Assembly: GCF_944381005.1 (NCBI RefSeq)
Contig: NZ_CALWJM010000001.1
Location: 1 to 64,000 of the forward strand
DNA length: 64,000 nucleotides
Direction of reading: 5' to 3'
Source: an uncultured Butyricicoccus sp.
GTDB lineage: Bacteria > Bacillota > Clostridia > Oscillospirales > Butyricicoccaceae
Positions 7,770 through 16,446 of this stretch are shown in pieces. How positions within the stretch are numbered: the first letter of the stretch is position 1; each line of letters begins with the position of its first letter. The position numbers were made by a program, and so were the translations under genes. The notes below the pieces were generated by a model, which saw only the letters and a list, made by a program, of their open reading frames with translations, was not told the DNA's origin and searched no databases.

Positions 7770-8759
7770 TTAGTTGCAACCGCAACCGTGTGATGTTGTG
7801 GTGGAAGCAGTATTACCACATCCGCAGCTATGTGATGTTGTAGCAGTTGAAGCGGTATTGTTGCAGCCACAACGCGACGATGTGGTCGAAGCAGCATTGC
7901 TTGCGCAACCACTATTGCAGCTGCTGCGTGTAGAAACATTGCCACAACCGCAGGATGGTTCTTTACGCGGCGGGAAAAATTCGTCCACCGGGAAATCGAA
8001 ACGAGAGAAGATTTCGCAGGGGTCTTCAGTGCTGTCGCCACCGATACCGTCGCAGCAATCCTTTTCGGGCATACAGATATCAAAAGCGGGCATGAGCAAC
8101 TGAATATCACGTTCCAGTTTAATGATGGAGAACTGGCCGATGGTAACCAGAAGCTGGTTTCCAGTTGTATCCAGCGACAAATCTTGGGCAAAGCAACCGC
8201 AGATTGCGCGTGGAACCTCACGCAATTCACCGCAAGTGCAAGCACAAGGCTGGGTCGGATAAACCACACGAGCATCCAACAAAATGGGGTCAACTGCTTC
8301 CAATACTGCCGTAGGCAGGTTGGTGCGCTGTGCAAGCTGCACGTCTGCGCCATCCGGCACATACTGGGACGAGAAGATACGGGCGCCGCCTTCGCTGCCA
8401 AACAGAATGCAGCGCTTGTCGTATACCGCCAGGCCTTCTAAGATGCGGGGGCATCCAATTCCTGTGCAAGCTTCGACCGAAACCTTGTAGAAGAAACGGA
8501 TATCCACGCTGTAAAAACCACGGCGGAATGCAACCGGCTCGACATCCATCAACGTTGACAGAAGTTCTGCGCAACGCGGCTTGATGCTAATGGCATTGCC
8601 CTCAATAAAACACTGGTCTTCAACCGGCAAGTATACGCGAATATCACGCATACAATCTCGGCTGCGGCACTGGTCATACACCTTTTTGGTGTGGATGCAG
8701 ACTGCCTCACGGAAACCAACGGCACCATTCAAGGGACCGGGACACATTTTTTCAGCCAT
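7770..8759 (-). CDS. Conserved Cys-rich protein with repetitive CGC tail, function unknown
   Basis: A 329-aa protein that I do not recognise by function. The N-terminus MAEKMCPGPLNGAVGFREAV and the segments YDQCRSRDCMRDIRVYL and CTGIGCPRILEG look like an uncharacterised family I recall in Clostridia. There is no signal peptide or membrane segment. The first 260 residues form a folded-looking domain with about 14 cysteines (for example CACTCGELREVPRAICGCF). The last 65 or so residues are low-complexity Cys/Ser/Thr/Asn/Ala with three degenerate copies of a CGCGNTASTTTSH-like unit. GGAGG lies ahead of the ATG. It is a single gene. A spore-coat or metal-binding role is conceivable from the composition and host, but nothing in the sequence proves it. 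Confidence 0.85.
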   Translation of the reverse strand: MAEKMCPGPLNGAVGFREAVCIHTKKVYDQCRSRDCMRDIRVYLPVEDQCFIEGNAISIKPRCAELLSTLMDVEPVAFRRGFYSVDIRFFYKVSVEACTGIGCPRILEGLAVYDKRCILFGSEGGARIFSSQYVPDGADVQLAQRTNLPTAVLEAVDPILLDARVVYPTQPCACTCGELREVPRAICGCFAQDLSLDTTGNQLLVTIGQFSIIKLERDIQLLMPAFDICMPEKDCCDGIGGDSTEDPCEIFSRFDFPVDEFFPPRKEPSCGCGNVSTRSSCNSGCASNAASTTSSRCGCNNTASTATTSHSCGCGNTASTTTSHGCGCN

Positions 8760-8834
8760 AAGAAAAACCTCCGTATAAGAAAGATTGAGAAGGAAAAACC
8801 TTCTACTTCAAACTATGCGGAGGCTCATATTTCG

Positions 8835-10001
8835 TTACAGATTTTGGATAAATGTACGGATACGATTGCACGCCTCTCTCAAGTGCCCCATGGAATAGGA
8901 GTACGAAATACGCACATGTCCTTCACCGCTCTGACCAAACGCATCTCCTGGAATAACCGCTACATGCTGCTCTTGCAACAAACGGTTGCAAAATTCTTCG
9001 GAAGAAAGTCCAGTAGATTTGATAGAAGGGAATACATAGAACGCGCCATGTGGTTCAAAGCAATCTAGTCCCATACTTCTCAATTCACTGACCAGAAACC
9101 GGCGACGGATATCATATTGACTGCGCATATGTACAATATCATCATCTCCTGTGCGAATGGCTTCAATACCAGCAAATTGAGCGGTAGTCGGTGCACACAT
9201 GATTCCGAATTGATGGATTTTACAGATAGATTTCATCAGCTCTCGTGGCCCCATCGCCCAACCCAAACGCCAGCCGGTCATTGCATATGACTTGGAGAAA
9301 CCGTCTATTACAATGGTGCGTTCTCTCATACCATCAATCTGGGCAAAGCTGACATGTTCCCCTTGATAGGTCAACATACAGTAAATTTCATCCGAAATGA
9401 CAACGATATTGGTATCTCGCAGCACTTCTGCAATGGCTTCTAACTCTTGACGATTCAAGATTGCGCCTGTGGGATTGTTTGGATAGGGGAGAATCAACGC
9501 TTTTGTGCGCGGTGTGATGGCTGCGCGCAGACGCTCAGGCGTTAATTTAAATCCTTCTTCTGCCACCGTTGGAATGGCAACCGGAACGCCGCCTGCAAGC
9601 GTCGTAAGCGGTGTATAGCATACAAAACACGGTTCAGGAATCAATACTTCATCGCCAAGGGATACAAATGCGCGCAAAGCATTGTCAATCGCTTCGCTGC
9701 CTCCAACAGTAACTAAAATCTCATCGTGGGGGTCATAAAACAAATCGTAACGACGCAATGCTAGTCCTGCAATTTCATCGCGCAATTGTTGAAGTCCCCA
9801 GTTAGAAGTGTAAAAGGTTCGCCCCTTTTCCAATGAAGTAATACCTGCTCTGCGTACCTGCCAAGGGGTTTCAAAGTCTGGTTCACCAACCCCCAATGAA
9901 ATGACATCTTTCATCGTAGAAGCCAAATCAAAAAACTTGCGAATACCCGAAGGTCGGACAGCTTGTACGCGGTCAGATAAAATTTTGGAATAATCCACCA
10001 T
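8835..10001 (-). CDS. Pyridoxal-phosphate aminotransferase, class I/II (AspC/PatA-like)
   Basis: A 388-aa cytoplasmic transaminase of fold type I. Visible marks are SLGVGEPDFETP near the N-terminus, YPNNPTGAIL with the substrate-binding Asn, VISDEIYCMLTY, and the PLP lysine in DGFSKSYAMTGWRLGW; a C-terminal substrate arginine lies in GHVRISYSYS. The pattern matches aspartate/aromatic aminotransferases such as PatA. The exact amino acid is not readable. Only 1 nt separates it from the Lrp-family gene, whose last codons contain its ribosome-binding site GGGAGG, so the pair is co-translated; control by that regulator is likely. Confidence 0.9.
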   Translation of the reverse strand: MVDYSKILSDRVQAVRPSGIRKFFDLASTMKDVISLGVGEPDFETPWQVRRAGITSLEKGRTFYTSNWGLQQLRDEIAGLALRRYDLFYDPHDEILVTVGGSEAIDNALRAFVSLGDEVLIPEPCFVCYTPLTTLAGGVPVAIPTVAEEGFKLTPERLRAAITPRTKALILPYPNNPTGAILNRQELEAIAEVLRDTNIVVISDEIYCMLTYQGEHVSFAQIDGMRERTIVIDGFSKSYAMTGWRLGWAMGPRELMKSICKIHQFGIMCAPTTAQFAGIEAIRTGDDDIVHMRSQYDIRRRFLVSELRSMGLDCFEPHGAFYVFPSIKSTGLSSEEFCNRLLQEQHVAVIPGDAFGQSGEGHVRISYSYSMGHLREACNRIRTFIQNL

Positions 10002-10002
10002 A

Positions 10003-10488
10003 TTACATCATAACCTCCCGATTGTCGATTTCATCGGGGCCAAAGGTAACCCCCTGTTCTTTGTATTTTTTCAAGATAAAATGCGTTCCAGTTGACAAAA
10101 CATTCTCCATCGGTGCAAGCTGCTCGGAAACAAACCGTGCCACATCGCGCATGGTACGTCCGGAAATAATAACCGTCAAATCAAAACCACCAGACATTAA
10201 GTAAACACTTTCAACCTGATGGTGGGAGTAAATCTGACGGGCAATTTCATCAAATCCCATACCTTTTTGCGGTGTAATCTTGACTTCAATAAGCGCAGTC
10301 ACTTGCTCCCGCTCGGTTTTATCCCAATCAATTAAAGTCTTATATCCTAAGATGGTGTTGTTTTGCTCCAGTTCACGCAAAATCGCTTGTACTTGACCAA
10401 GTTCCATTTGCACCATATCCGCCAACTGTGCGGGAGTCAATCGCGCGTCCTGTTCCAACATCGCTAAGATTTTCTCGGTTGCATTCAT
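10003..10488 (-). CDS. Lrp/AsnC family transcriptional regulator
   Basis: A 161-aa regulator: N-terminal winged helix-turn-helix (ILAMLEQDARLTPAQLADMVQ and following, residues about 7-60) and a C-terminal RAM/ACT-like effector domain (QVTALIEVKITPQKG through SVYLMSGGFDLTVIISG). Such proteins sense amino acids and usually control transport or metabolism genes next to them. It is the first gene of a two-gene unit with the aminotransferase. The start ATG follows GGGAGG by 9 nt. The effector is unknown. Confidence 0.9.
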   Translation of the reverse strand: MNATEKILAMLEQDARLTPAQLADMVQMELGQVQAILRELEQNNTILGYKTLIDWDKTEREQVTALIEVKITPQKGMGFDEIARQIYSHHQVESVYLMSGGFDLTVIISGRTMRDVARFVSEQLAPMENVLSTGTHFILKKYKEQGVTFGPDEIDNREVMM

Positions 10489-10593
10489 TATCCTGTTCCT
10501 CCCGGTTCATGAAAGTAAAAAGCGAAGAATCGCTTAATAGAGTTATTATACTCCTTTCCAACGCAAAAGAAAACCAAGGATTTTGAAATTCTA

Positions 10594-10622
10594 TTGCCTT
10601 TCCTGCAAAAACAGGATAAAAT
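10594..10622 (+). promoter_or_regulatory. Probable promoter of the DUF2461 operon
   Basis: TTGCCT (10594-10599), 17-nt spacer, TAAAAT (10617-10622). The spacer holds a small inverted repeat TCCTG-N6-CAGGA, which might be an operator. Confidence 0.5.
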
Positions 10623-10653
10623 GGTTATAGTATATAAAGGAGTGCCATAAACA

Positions 10654-11352
10654 ATGGAATTCACTGGATTTAATCCACAAGGCTTAGACCTACTAATTGA
10701 AAACCGTATGATGAACTCTCCTGTTTTTTACGAAGAGCATAAACCACAAATCAAAACGCTTGTATTAGAACCATTTCATGCGCTTTGTCAGTCTATGAGC
10801 GAAAAGATGCTGCTCATCGACCCATTATTTGTAACAACTCCCTCACGCATGGTATCACGCGTGCGTCGAGATACACGGTACACCAAAGATAAAACTCTGT
10901 ATCGCGCCAATCTATGGCTCTACTTTCGTCGGCCACGCGCCCAGTTTGAAGAAGTTCCATTCTTTTATTTTGAACTCGGGCCGGAATATTGGCGATATGG
11001 TTGCTGGGGCGGATTCGGACGCGGCGAAATGGCATTGGCGCGTGATATGATAATACATGAAGATAAACTTTTCCTTGATGCGTATACCGCTGTGCAGCAA
11101 ATTCCTGATATGCAGCTTCGCGGAGAGTTCTATAAGCGTCTCAAGTGTCTCGACGCAAAAGAAATTTACCGCGCATGGTCTGAACGGAAACAACTCGGTG
11201 TTGACTTCGAAGAAACCCAAAATTTTGCACCTGTTTTTGATGGCAGCTTTGTTCCACAGATGTTAGAACACTTTCAACATTTAACGCCATTTTATCGTTT
11301 TCTTTGGGCTATCAAAGAGCGGGCACAAGCAGGGCAGGGGGGACAACGATGA
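10654..11352 (+). CDS. DUF2461 family protein
   Basis: A 232-aa protein of the DUF2461 (TIGR02453) family, recognised by the start FTGFNPQGLDLLIENR, the core RVRRDTRYTKDKTLYRANLWLYFRR split over residues 70-95, and FYFELGPEYWRYGCWGG. The family is widespread in bacteria and its biochemical role is not established. It has no signal peptide. AAAGGAG precedes the ATG. Its stop overlaps the start of the exonuclease gene (ATGA), so it is the first gene of a coupled cluster of three to four genes. Confidence 0.85.
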   Translation: MEFTGFNPQGLDLLIENRMMNSPVFYEEHKPQIKTLVLEPFHALCQSMSEKMLLIDPLFVTTPSRMVSRVRRDTRYTKDKTLYRANLWLYFRRPRAQFEEVPFFYFELGPEYWRYGCWGGFGRGEMALARDMIIHEDKLFLDAYTAVQQIPDMQLRGEFYKRLKCLDAKEIYRAWSERKQLGVDFEETQNFAPVFDGSFVPQMLEHFQHLTPFYRFLWAIKERAQAGQGGQR

Positions 11353-12038
11353 AATATGTGGCAATGGACTTCGAAACAGGGAATGGCTATTATACAAGCG
11401 CGTGCTCCATTGGCTTATCCTACTATGAGGATACAAAGTTTGTTGGCTCAGAAACCTTTCTCATCCGACCTCCCGATTCTGTCGGCAAATTTCACTGGTA
11501 CAACGTAAAAATACATGGTATTAAACGCTCACAGCTTGAAAATGAACCAACTTTTGACCAGATTTGGCAAAAAATACAAAATAAAATTCAAGGCAGCATT
11601 TTGGTGTGCCATAATGCCGTATTTGATACTGAGGTACTTTGCAGATGCTTGGAATTTTATCATCTACCACTTCCAACCTGCCAATATATATGTACAGTGA
11701 AAATTTCGCAAAAGGTATGGCCTGATTTGGAAAATCATAAACTAAATACCGTTGCCCAAGCACTGGGCATTGCATTAAATCATCACGAGGCAGGGTCAGA
11801 CGCACATGCCTGCGGCGAAATTTTGCAGCACGCGCTGCGTCAAACCGGCTGTGTAGATGCGATTGAGCTAGCGGAAAAAATTGGATTACAACTAGGGCAT
11901 ATCTCTCCACAGGAACGTCGTGGATGTTCGTCCACTCAGAAAACACAATCAAAAATTCATTCACGGTCTAAACATCATCACAAAAAGGTGGATGCTCATG
12001 CTATTTCACCACAGCAAAGAAAAGAGGGAATTCAATGA
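11349..12038 (+). CDS. DEDDh 3'-5' exonuclease (DnaQ-like)
   Basis: A 229-aa nuclease with the three Exo motifs of the DnaQ superfamily: Exo I MDFETGNGYY (Asp-x-Glu, residues about 6-8), Exo II CHNAVFDTEVL, and Exo III HHEAGSDAHACGEIL with the catalytic His and Asp. Stand-alone proteins of this type degrade DNA or RNA ends; whether it serves polymerase III proofreading cannot be said. The C-terminal 60 residues are basic and disordered (His/Lys/Ser-rich). The start at 11349 overlaps the DUF2461 stop; an in-frame start at 11304 would only add residues encoded inside the previous gene. Confidence 0.88.
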   Translation: MKYVAMDFETGNGYYTSACSIGLSYYEDTKFVGSETFLIRPPDSVGKFHWYNVKIHGIKRSQLENEPTFDQIWQKIQNKIQGSILVCHNAVFDTEVLCRCLEFYHLPLPTCQYICTVKISQKVWPDLENHKLNTVAQALGIALNHHEAGSDAHACGEILQHALRQTGCVDAIELAEKIGLQLGHISPQERRGCSSTQKTQSKIHSRSKHHHKKVDAHAISPQQRKEGIQ

Positions 12039-12298
12039 AAAATTTATGTGAATCTAATTTTTGTAATAATTGTTGCAAAAATTGCCGTTATCTTATCGGA
12101 TACTTGATGAAAAAAGTTCAAACATTCAGTGTGTTTGACTTTGCAGTCTTTAAAATGTGTCTGATATGTTTTGGTGGCTGGTTGGCTACTACTTTCATCA
12201 AAAACGCAAAAAAATGGAAGTTGGTTCTGCTAATCGGATTTTTAGCTTCTTGGGTTTATCTGATTTGGCGTTTATTTATCCAGCAGGATGACCAATAA
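12035..12298 (+). CDS. Small membrane protein with N-terminal Cys cluster
   Basis: An 87-aa protein with two hydrophobic helices (FAVFKMCLICFGGWLATTF and LVLLIGFLASWVYLIWRLF). The helical part resembles a family of short clostridial membrane proteins often labelled 'permease of phosphate ABC transporter' without proof. The first 17 residues carry five cysteines (5, 10, 13, 14, 17). The start at 12035 is supported by AGAGGG 6 nt upstream and by a 4-nt overlap with the exonuclease stop; a second ATG at 12107 would remove the Cys cluster. The function is unknown. Confidence 0.65.
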   Translation: MKNLCESNFCNNCCKNCRYLIGYLMKKVQTFSVFDFAVFKMCLICFGGWLATTFIKNAKKWKLVLLIGFLASWVYLIWRLFIQQDDQ

Positions 12299-12321
12299 AA
12301 TAGGGAGTACGAAATTTATCT

Positions 12322-13647
12322 ATGAAAAATCCGTTTCATAACCAGTATTTCCGAATTGCTCTATCCGCATGGCTGGTTATCGCAATGAGCATTTTATGCT
12401 TCTTTACTTTTTATAAGATAGATGCCATTCTTAAAATCCTACAAGAACTGTCGTCAATTCTTCGCCCGTTTACATTTGGATTTGTGGTAGCATATTTGCT
12501 GCTTCCTATTTTTAATGGGTTGATACGAAAAACACAGCCGTGGTTTTTACGCATTATTCGCAAGCCGGAAAAAGCCAAATCGTTGAATAAGCTGATATGC
12601 AGCCTGTTAAGCGTAACTTTTTTCTTACTCATCCTGGTTGCCTTGCTTTCTATGGTTTTGCCTCAATTAGCCGAAAGCATTATCGGTTTAATGGAAAAAC
12701 TTCCCGACTATTTGACCAGAACGGAAGTGTGGCTTACTAATCTTTTTTCTAACAACCCTGTCTTGGAAGAAAATCTCCAACAATTATATGCTTCTGTATC
12801 TGCTTCTCTGATGGATTGGGCAAATGAACAATTGGTTCCGCAACTTTTAGAAGTAATGAAGGGCAATTTTGTTGGTAGCTTTGTATCCAATGCGATTAGT
12901 TTCCTTAAAACTGTTTTGGTCGGATTTATCAGCGCCGTATATATGCTCAACAGCAAAGATACGTTCTCTGCCCAAGGGAAAAAACTCATTTACAGTATGT
13001 TTCAAACCGATACGGCAAATGCTGTCTTAGAAAACCTACGATTTGTTCACAAGGTTTTCGGTGGTTTTATCTCAGGTAAACTTTTAGATTCACTTATTAT
13101 CGGTCTGATTACCTTCGTTTCCATGTCTATTCTTCAACTGCCTTATGTCGTACTAATCAGTGTAATCATAGGCGTGACCAATATTATTCCGTTTTTTGGG
13201 CCATTTATCGGCGCAATTCCAAGCACCATTTTGATTTTTTTAGTCAGCCCGCTGCAAGCAGTCTATTTTGTGATTTTTGTATTTATTCTTCAACAGTTTG
13301 ATGGAAATATCCTAGGCCCTAAAATTTTAGGAGATTCCACTGGACTGGCAAGTTTCTGGGTTATGTTCGCCATTCTACTGTTTGGTGGATTATTCGGTTT
13401 TGTAGGTATGGTGGTGGGTGTTCCATTATTTGCCGTAATTTATAGTGCAATTTCCGGGCTGGTCAATCGTTCTCTTAAAAAGAAAGGCATTGTATCCGAT
13501 ACAATGACCTATATTTCACTAGACCATATTGATGCAGAAAGCCATGAAGTAATTCCTATTAGTGAAGACAGTGTTGCACCAACATCGGTAAAATTAGAAC
13601 GATTTAAACGCAGAAAACCACCTGAAGACGCTTCGCCTAAAAATTAA
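12322..13647 (+). CDS. AI-2E (PerM/TqsA) family transporter
   Basis: A 441-aa integral membrane protein with about eight hydrophobic segments and a hydrophilic stretch in the first half (EKLPDYLTRTEVWLTNLFS). The C-terminal signature VIIGVTNIIPFFGPFIGAIPS followed by QQFDGNILGPKILGDSTGL is characteristic of the AI-2E/UPF0118 family. Known members export autoinducer-2 or act as Na+/H+ antiporters, so the substrate is open. The charged C-terminal tail (residues 395-441) is cytoplasmic. It lies 23 nt after the small membrane protein, probably in the same transcript, and is followed by a strong terminator. Confidence 0.88.
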   Translation: MKNPFHNQYFRIALSAWLVIAMSILCFFTFYKIDAILKILQELSSILRPFTFGFVVAYLLLPIFNGLIRKTQPWFLRIIRKPEKAKSLNKLICSLLSVTFFLLILVALLSMVLPQLAESIIGLMEKLPDYLTRTEVWLTNLFSNNPVLEENLQQLYASVSASLMDWANEQLVPQLLEVMKGNFVGSFVSNAISFLKTVLVGFISAVYMLNSKDTFSAQGKKLIYSMFQTDTANAVLENLRFVHKVFGGFISGKLLDSLIIGLITFVSMSILQLPYVVLISVIIGVTNIIPFFGPFIGAIPSTILIFLVSPLQAVYFVIFVFILQQFDGNILGPKILGDSTGLASFWVMFAILLFGGLFGFVGMVVGVPLFAVIYSAISGLVNRSLKKKGIVSDTMTYISLDHIDAESHEVIPISEDSVAPTSVKLERFKRRKPPEDASPKN

Positions 13648-13655
13648 ATATTCAA

Positions 13656-13689
13656 AAAAACAGAGCATCTTAAAAGATGCTCTGTTTTT
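13656..13689. terminator. Bidirectional terminator
   Basis: A 15-bp perfect stem AAAAACAGAGCATCT (13656-13670), loop TAAA, complement 13675-13689. It separates the convergent AI-2E transporter and pta genes and serves both strands. Confidence 0.9.
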
Positions 13690-13703
13690 AATATACGAAA
13701 TGT

Positions 13704-14675
13704 TTATTTCAAGGCTGCTGTAATAATCGCCATCTTATAAACTTCTTCCGCATTGCAACCACGCGACAAATCGTTAATCGGTGCATTGAGTCCTTGCAGG
13801 ATAGGGCCAAAAGCCTCAAATCCACCCAAGCGCTGTGCAATCTTATATCCGATATTGCCCGCATTGATATCAGGGAAAATAAATGTGTTCGCCTGTCCTG
13901 CTACTGGAGAACCTTGGCATTTGGTCTTTGCAACAACCGGAGAAAATGCAGCGTCAAATTGCAATTCACCATCAACAGCCAAATCGGGAGCCGCTTCTTT
14001 TACCTTAGCGGTTGCGTTACGCATCATATCAACGGTATCGCCCTTACCGGAACCAAGCGTTGAGTAAGACAGCATTGCAACCTTGGGGTCAATACCAAAT
14101 GCTTTTGCAGTACGAGCTGTCTCAATGGCAATTTCAACCAAATCATCTTCACCAGGATTGATGTTAATTGCGCAATCGCCCATTGCATATTTTTCATCAC
14201 CAGTTTCGGTTGGACGGTGCAGAATAAAGCAAGAAGATACGATTTTATTTCCCGGCTTGGTTTTTATGATTTGCAATGCAGGGCGAACTGTGTCAGCCGT
14301 AGAGTATGTTGCACCACCCAGCAGTGCATCAGCCTTACCCATCTTAACCAACATCGTACCAAAGTAATTGCCTTTTGCCAGTGCTTTTCGGCAATCTTCT
14401 TCGCTCATTTTTCCCTTGCGCAACTCAACCATTTTCGCAACCATAGCATCCATTTCCGGATAAGTTGCAGGGTCAATAATCTCGATTCCTTCGATATCAA
14501 ATCCACCTTGCGCCGCAGCTGCTTTTACCTCATCAACCTTACCAATCAAGATAGAAGTCAAGATGCCGTCCTTTTTTAATCGGGATGCGGCTTCCAAAAT
14601 ACGCGGGTCCGGCCCTTCAGTAAAAACGATGGTGCGGGGATTGGATTTCAATGTCGCAATCAGATTTTCTAACAT
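13704..14675 (-). CDS. pta: Phosphate acetyltransferase
   Basis: Converts acetyl-CoA and phosphate to acetyl phosphate, the first step of acetate and ATP formation in fermentation. The 323-aa length is that of the short, single-domain Pta. Typical segments are RTIVFTEGPDPRILEAASRL at the N-terminus, GMSYST-like LLGGATYSTADTVRPALQII, VAMLSYSTLGSGKGDTV and the C-terminal FIFPDINAGNIGYKIAQRLG with GPILQGLNAPINDLSRG. The start is the ATG at 14675, 11 nt after GAGGAGG; an in-frame upstream extension lacks a ribosome-binding site. No acetate kinase gene is next to it in this window. Butyryl-type Ptb proteins are distinct in the C-terminal motif. Confidence 0.93.
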   Translation of the reverse strand: MLENLIATLKSNPRTIVFTEGPDPRILEAASRLKKDGILTSILIGKVDEVKAAAAQGGFDIEGIEIIDPATYPEMDAMVAKMVELRKGKMSEEDCRKALAKGNYFGTMLVKMGKADALLGGATYSTADTVRPALQIIKTKPGNKIVSSCFILHRPTETGDEKYAMGDCAININPGEDDLVEIAIETARTAKAFGIDPKVAMLSYSTLGSGKGDTVDMMRNATAKVKEAAPDLAVDGELQFDAAFSPVVAKTKCQGSPVAGQANTFIFPDINAGNIGYKIAQRLGGFEAFGPILQGLNAPINDLSRGCNAEEVYKMAIITAALK

Positions 14676-14887
14676 AGTTCCAGTAACCTCCTCAGAACTC
14701 TTTCTCATATTATACATCAACTTACCCATAAATCTCAAGAAGTGCATACGAATTTTTCCAAAATACACCTATTTTGTTAAACAGGATAACCAAATTGTGC
14801 AAATTTCACATGCTATCCTTCCTGATATTAAGAGCAAGTGAAAAACCATATGTTTTCAAATCGTATATTGTATATAAACATACACAT

Positions 14888-15445
14888 TTAATAATGTGTG
14901 ACTTCAACCTGTATTCCTTTCAAAATGTCTAATGTTTTTTCATGCAATACAGGGTCAAAACTAGCACACAAATCAGCATCTACAATCAATTGTGCTTCGG
15001 GCCAAGCGGCTTGCAGAACACAAACATTGGACAATACACACATATTGCTGACCAATCCTACCACTTGAATCTCGTCTAATTCTCCAATTGATTGTTTCAA
15101 CTTTACCATATCTTCTGGAGCAATTCCAAAAGTGGTTTTACGGATAGGGAAAATCAGATTGGTGGCACAGGTTCCACTGATAAGCTCTTGTGTTTTCCCA
15201 TAAAGCTGCCATCCTTCTGTATTTGGGTTACAATGTTCGACTGGCAGATAACGGCCTTCTCTGGTATTTTTATAGTTATCATCATGTGTATCATAGGTAA
15301 CGAGAATGGGATGTCCCATCGCCAAATATTCCTGTGCCAGTTTGGAAATTCCAGCGTCTAATGTTTCTGCTCCATCAAAGCCCAAACTTCCAGAGACAAA
15401 ATCATTTTGATAATCAATAATAGCAAGCAATTTTTTATAGGCCAT
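14888..15445 (-). CDS. Isochorismatase-family cysteine hydrolase (nicotinamidase-like)
   Basis: A 185-aa hydrolase. The catalytic Asp is in LAIIDYQNDFVSGSLG (residue 11), the catalytic Cys in VGLVSNMCVLSNVCV, and the metal/lid region shows DTHDDNY near residue 52. These fit the nicotinamidase (PncA) branch, which makes nicotinate from nicotinamide in NAD salvage, but other amidohydrolases share the fold. It stands alone between pta and the amidase gene, with AAGGGTGAG ahead of the ATG. The 212 nt between it and pta hold the pta leader and nothing else I can name. Confidence 0.82.
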   Translation of the reverse strand: MAYKKLLAIIDYQNDFVSGSLGFDGAETLDAGISKLAQEYLAMGHPILVTYDTHDDNYKNTREGRYLPVEHCNPNTEGWQLYGKTQELISGTCATNLIFPIRKTTFGIAPEDMVKLKQSIGELDEIQVVGLVSNMCVLSNVCVLQAAWPEAQLIVDADLCASFDPVLHEKTLDILKGIQVEVTHY

Positions 15446-15572
15446 ATCTGTCTCACCCTTTCATAGAATGATTGTATCACGATTTTATCTAATGAACAAC
15501 CGATTACACGCAGATGAACGCAAGAAAATCCGCTTTGAAACACGAATTTACAAAAAATTCAAAGCTGAATGT

Positions 15573-15602
15573 TTGCATCCATTCTAGGATGCGTAGTATC
15601 AT
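15573..15602 (+). promoter_or_regulatory. Probable promoter of the amidase gene, with internal palindrome
   Basis: TTGCAT (15573-15578) and TATCAT (15597-15602) with an 18-nt spacer. The spacer and -35 hold the inverted repeat GCATCC-N6-GGATGC (15575-15592), a possible operator. Confidence 0.45.
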
Positions 15603-15625
15603 AAATAGATAAAGGGGGTTATAAA

Positions 15626-16339
15626 ATGAAAGTTATTGCATTTCACGCTTCGCGTGCGCGTGCACCAAAAAAGCGCCGGCGAAGACGTCGCAACTATCGT
15701 CCACTTTTTGTGCTTTTGGTTTTATTACTTCTTATCGGTGGCATTGGATTTCTAATTTCACGTCTATTACAACCTGATACCACCGACGAAAATGGATATC
15801 CGCTTACATATGTTGGTGAACTTCCTGTACATGAACATTATGTTGACCCAGAAGCGATTGGCCGCATTGGTGGTACTCGTGAAATAGAATACGTTGTCAT
15901 CCATGAAACTGACAATTTTGCACCAGGAGCCAATGCTGCACGCCATGACGCATTTATTCATGAAAACGCAAAAGTCGAAAAGCTATCTTGGCACTACACC
16001 GTAGATGACCACGAAGCCTATCACCATATTCCAGACACCGAACCCGCATACCATGCCGGTGACGGGATGGAACCAGATGGCGGAAATACATGTGGAATTG
16101 GCGTAGAACTGTGTGTAGCCGAAGACAATGATTATGAAAAAACTCTGCAAAATGGTGCATTGTTGGCTGGATATCTACTCTGGAAATACGATTTAACAAT
16201 GGATAACCTAAAAAAACATCAAGATTTTTCCGGCAAGATTTGTCCCGCTCGCTTAATCAATGAGAACCGATGGGATGAATTTTGCAAAAAAGTAGAGGAG
16301 AACTATCTATATTTTCAGCAAAATGGAGAAAAAACTTAA
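15626..16339 (+). CDS. N-acetylmuramoyl-L-alanine amidase (Amidase_2, membrane-anchored)
   Basis: Cell-wall hydrolase that cleaves the bond between N-acetylmuramic acid and the stem peptide. The 237-aa protein starts with a very basic cytoplasmic stretch (APKKRRRRRRNYR), a single membrane helix (LFVLLVLLLLIGGIGFLIS, residues about 30-48), and an extracellular zinc amidase domain: VIHETDN with the first His, SWHYTVDDHEAYHHIPD with the second, and KKHQDFSGKICPARL near the end, where a C replaces the usual D-P region residue but the third ligand position fits. AAAGGGGG lies ahead of the ATG. It is probably monocistronic. A role in sporulation or vegetative growth is not decided by the sequence. 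Confidence 0.88.
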   Translation: MKVIAFHASRARAPKKRRRRRRNYRPLFVLLVLLLLIGGIGFLISRLLQPDTTDENGYPLTYVGELPVHEHYVDPEAIGRIGGTREIEYVVIHETDNFAPGANAARHDAFIHENAKVEKLSWHYTVDDHEAYHHIPDTEPAYHAGDGMEPDGGNTCGIGVELCVAEDNDYEKTLQNGALLAGYLLWKYDLTMDNLKKHQDFSGKICPARLINENRWDEFCKKVEENYLYFQQNGEKT

Positions 16340-16353
16340 ATGTTTTAAAAAGG

Positions 16354-16381
16354 TTGCTTTTCGTTGCTAATGTGATATAAT
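16354..16381 (+). promoter_or_regulatory. Promoter of the DAHP synthase gene
   Basis: TTGCTT (16354-16359), 16-nt spacer, TATAAT (16376-16381). The 65-nt leader shows no T-box or obvious attenuator. Confidence 0.55.
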
Positions 16382-16446
16382 GTTTCTCAGCACACCATAA
16401 ATAAACAAGTGCTATTAGCATTTTTAACAGGAAAGGATTCCCTAAC

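Noticed and set aside
11349..12298. Exonuclease plus small membrane protein as a defence system
   Set aside because: The cluster is made of DUF2461, a common DnaQ-like nuclease and a transporter, without toxin, sensor or mobile-element context.
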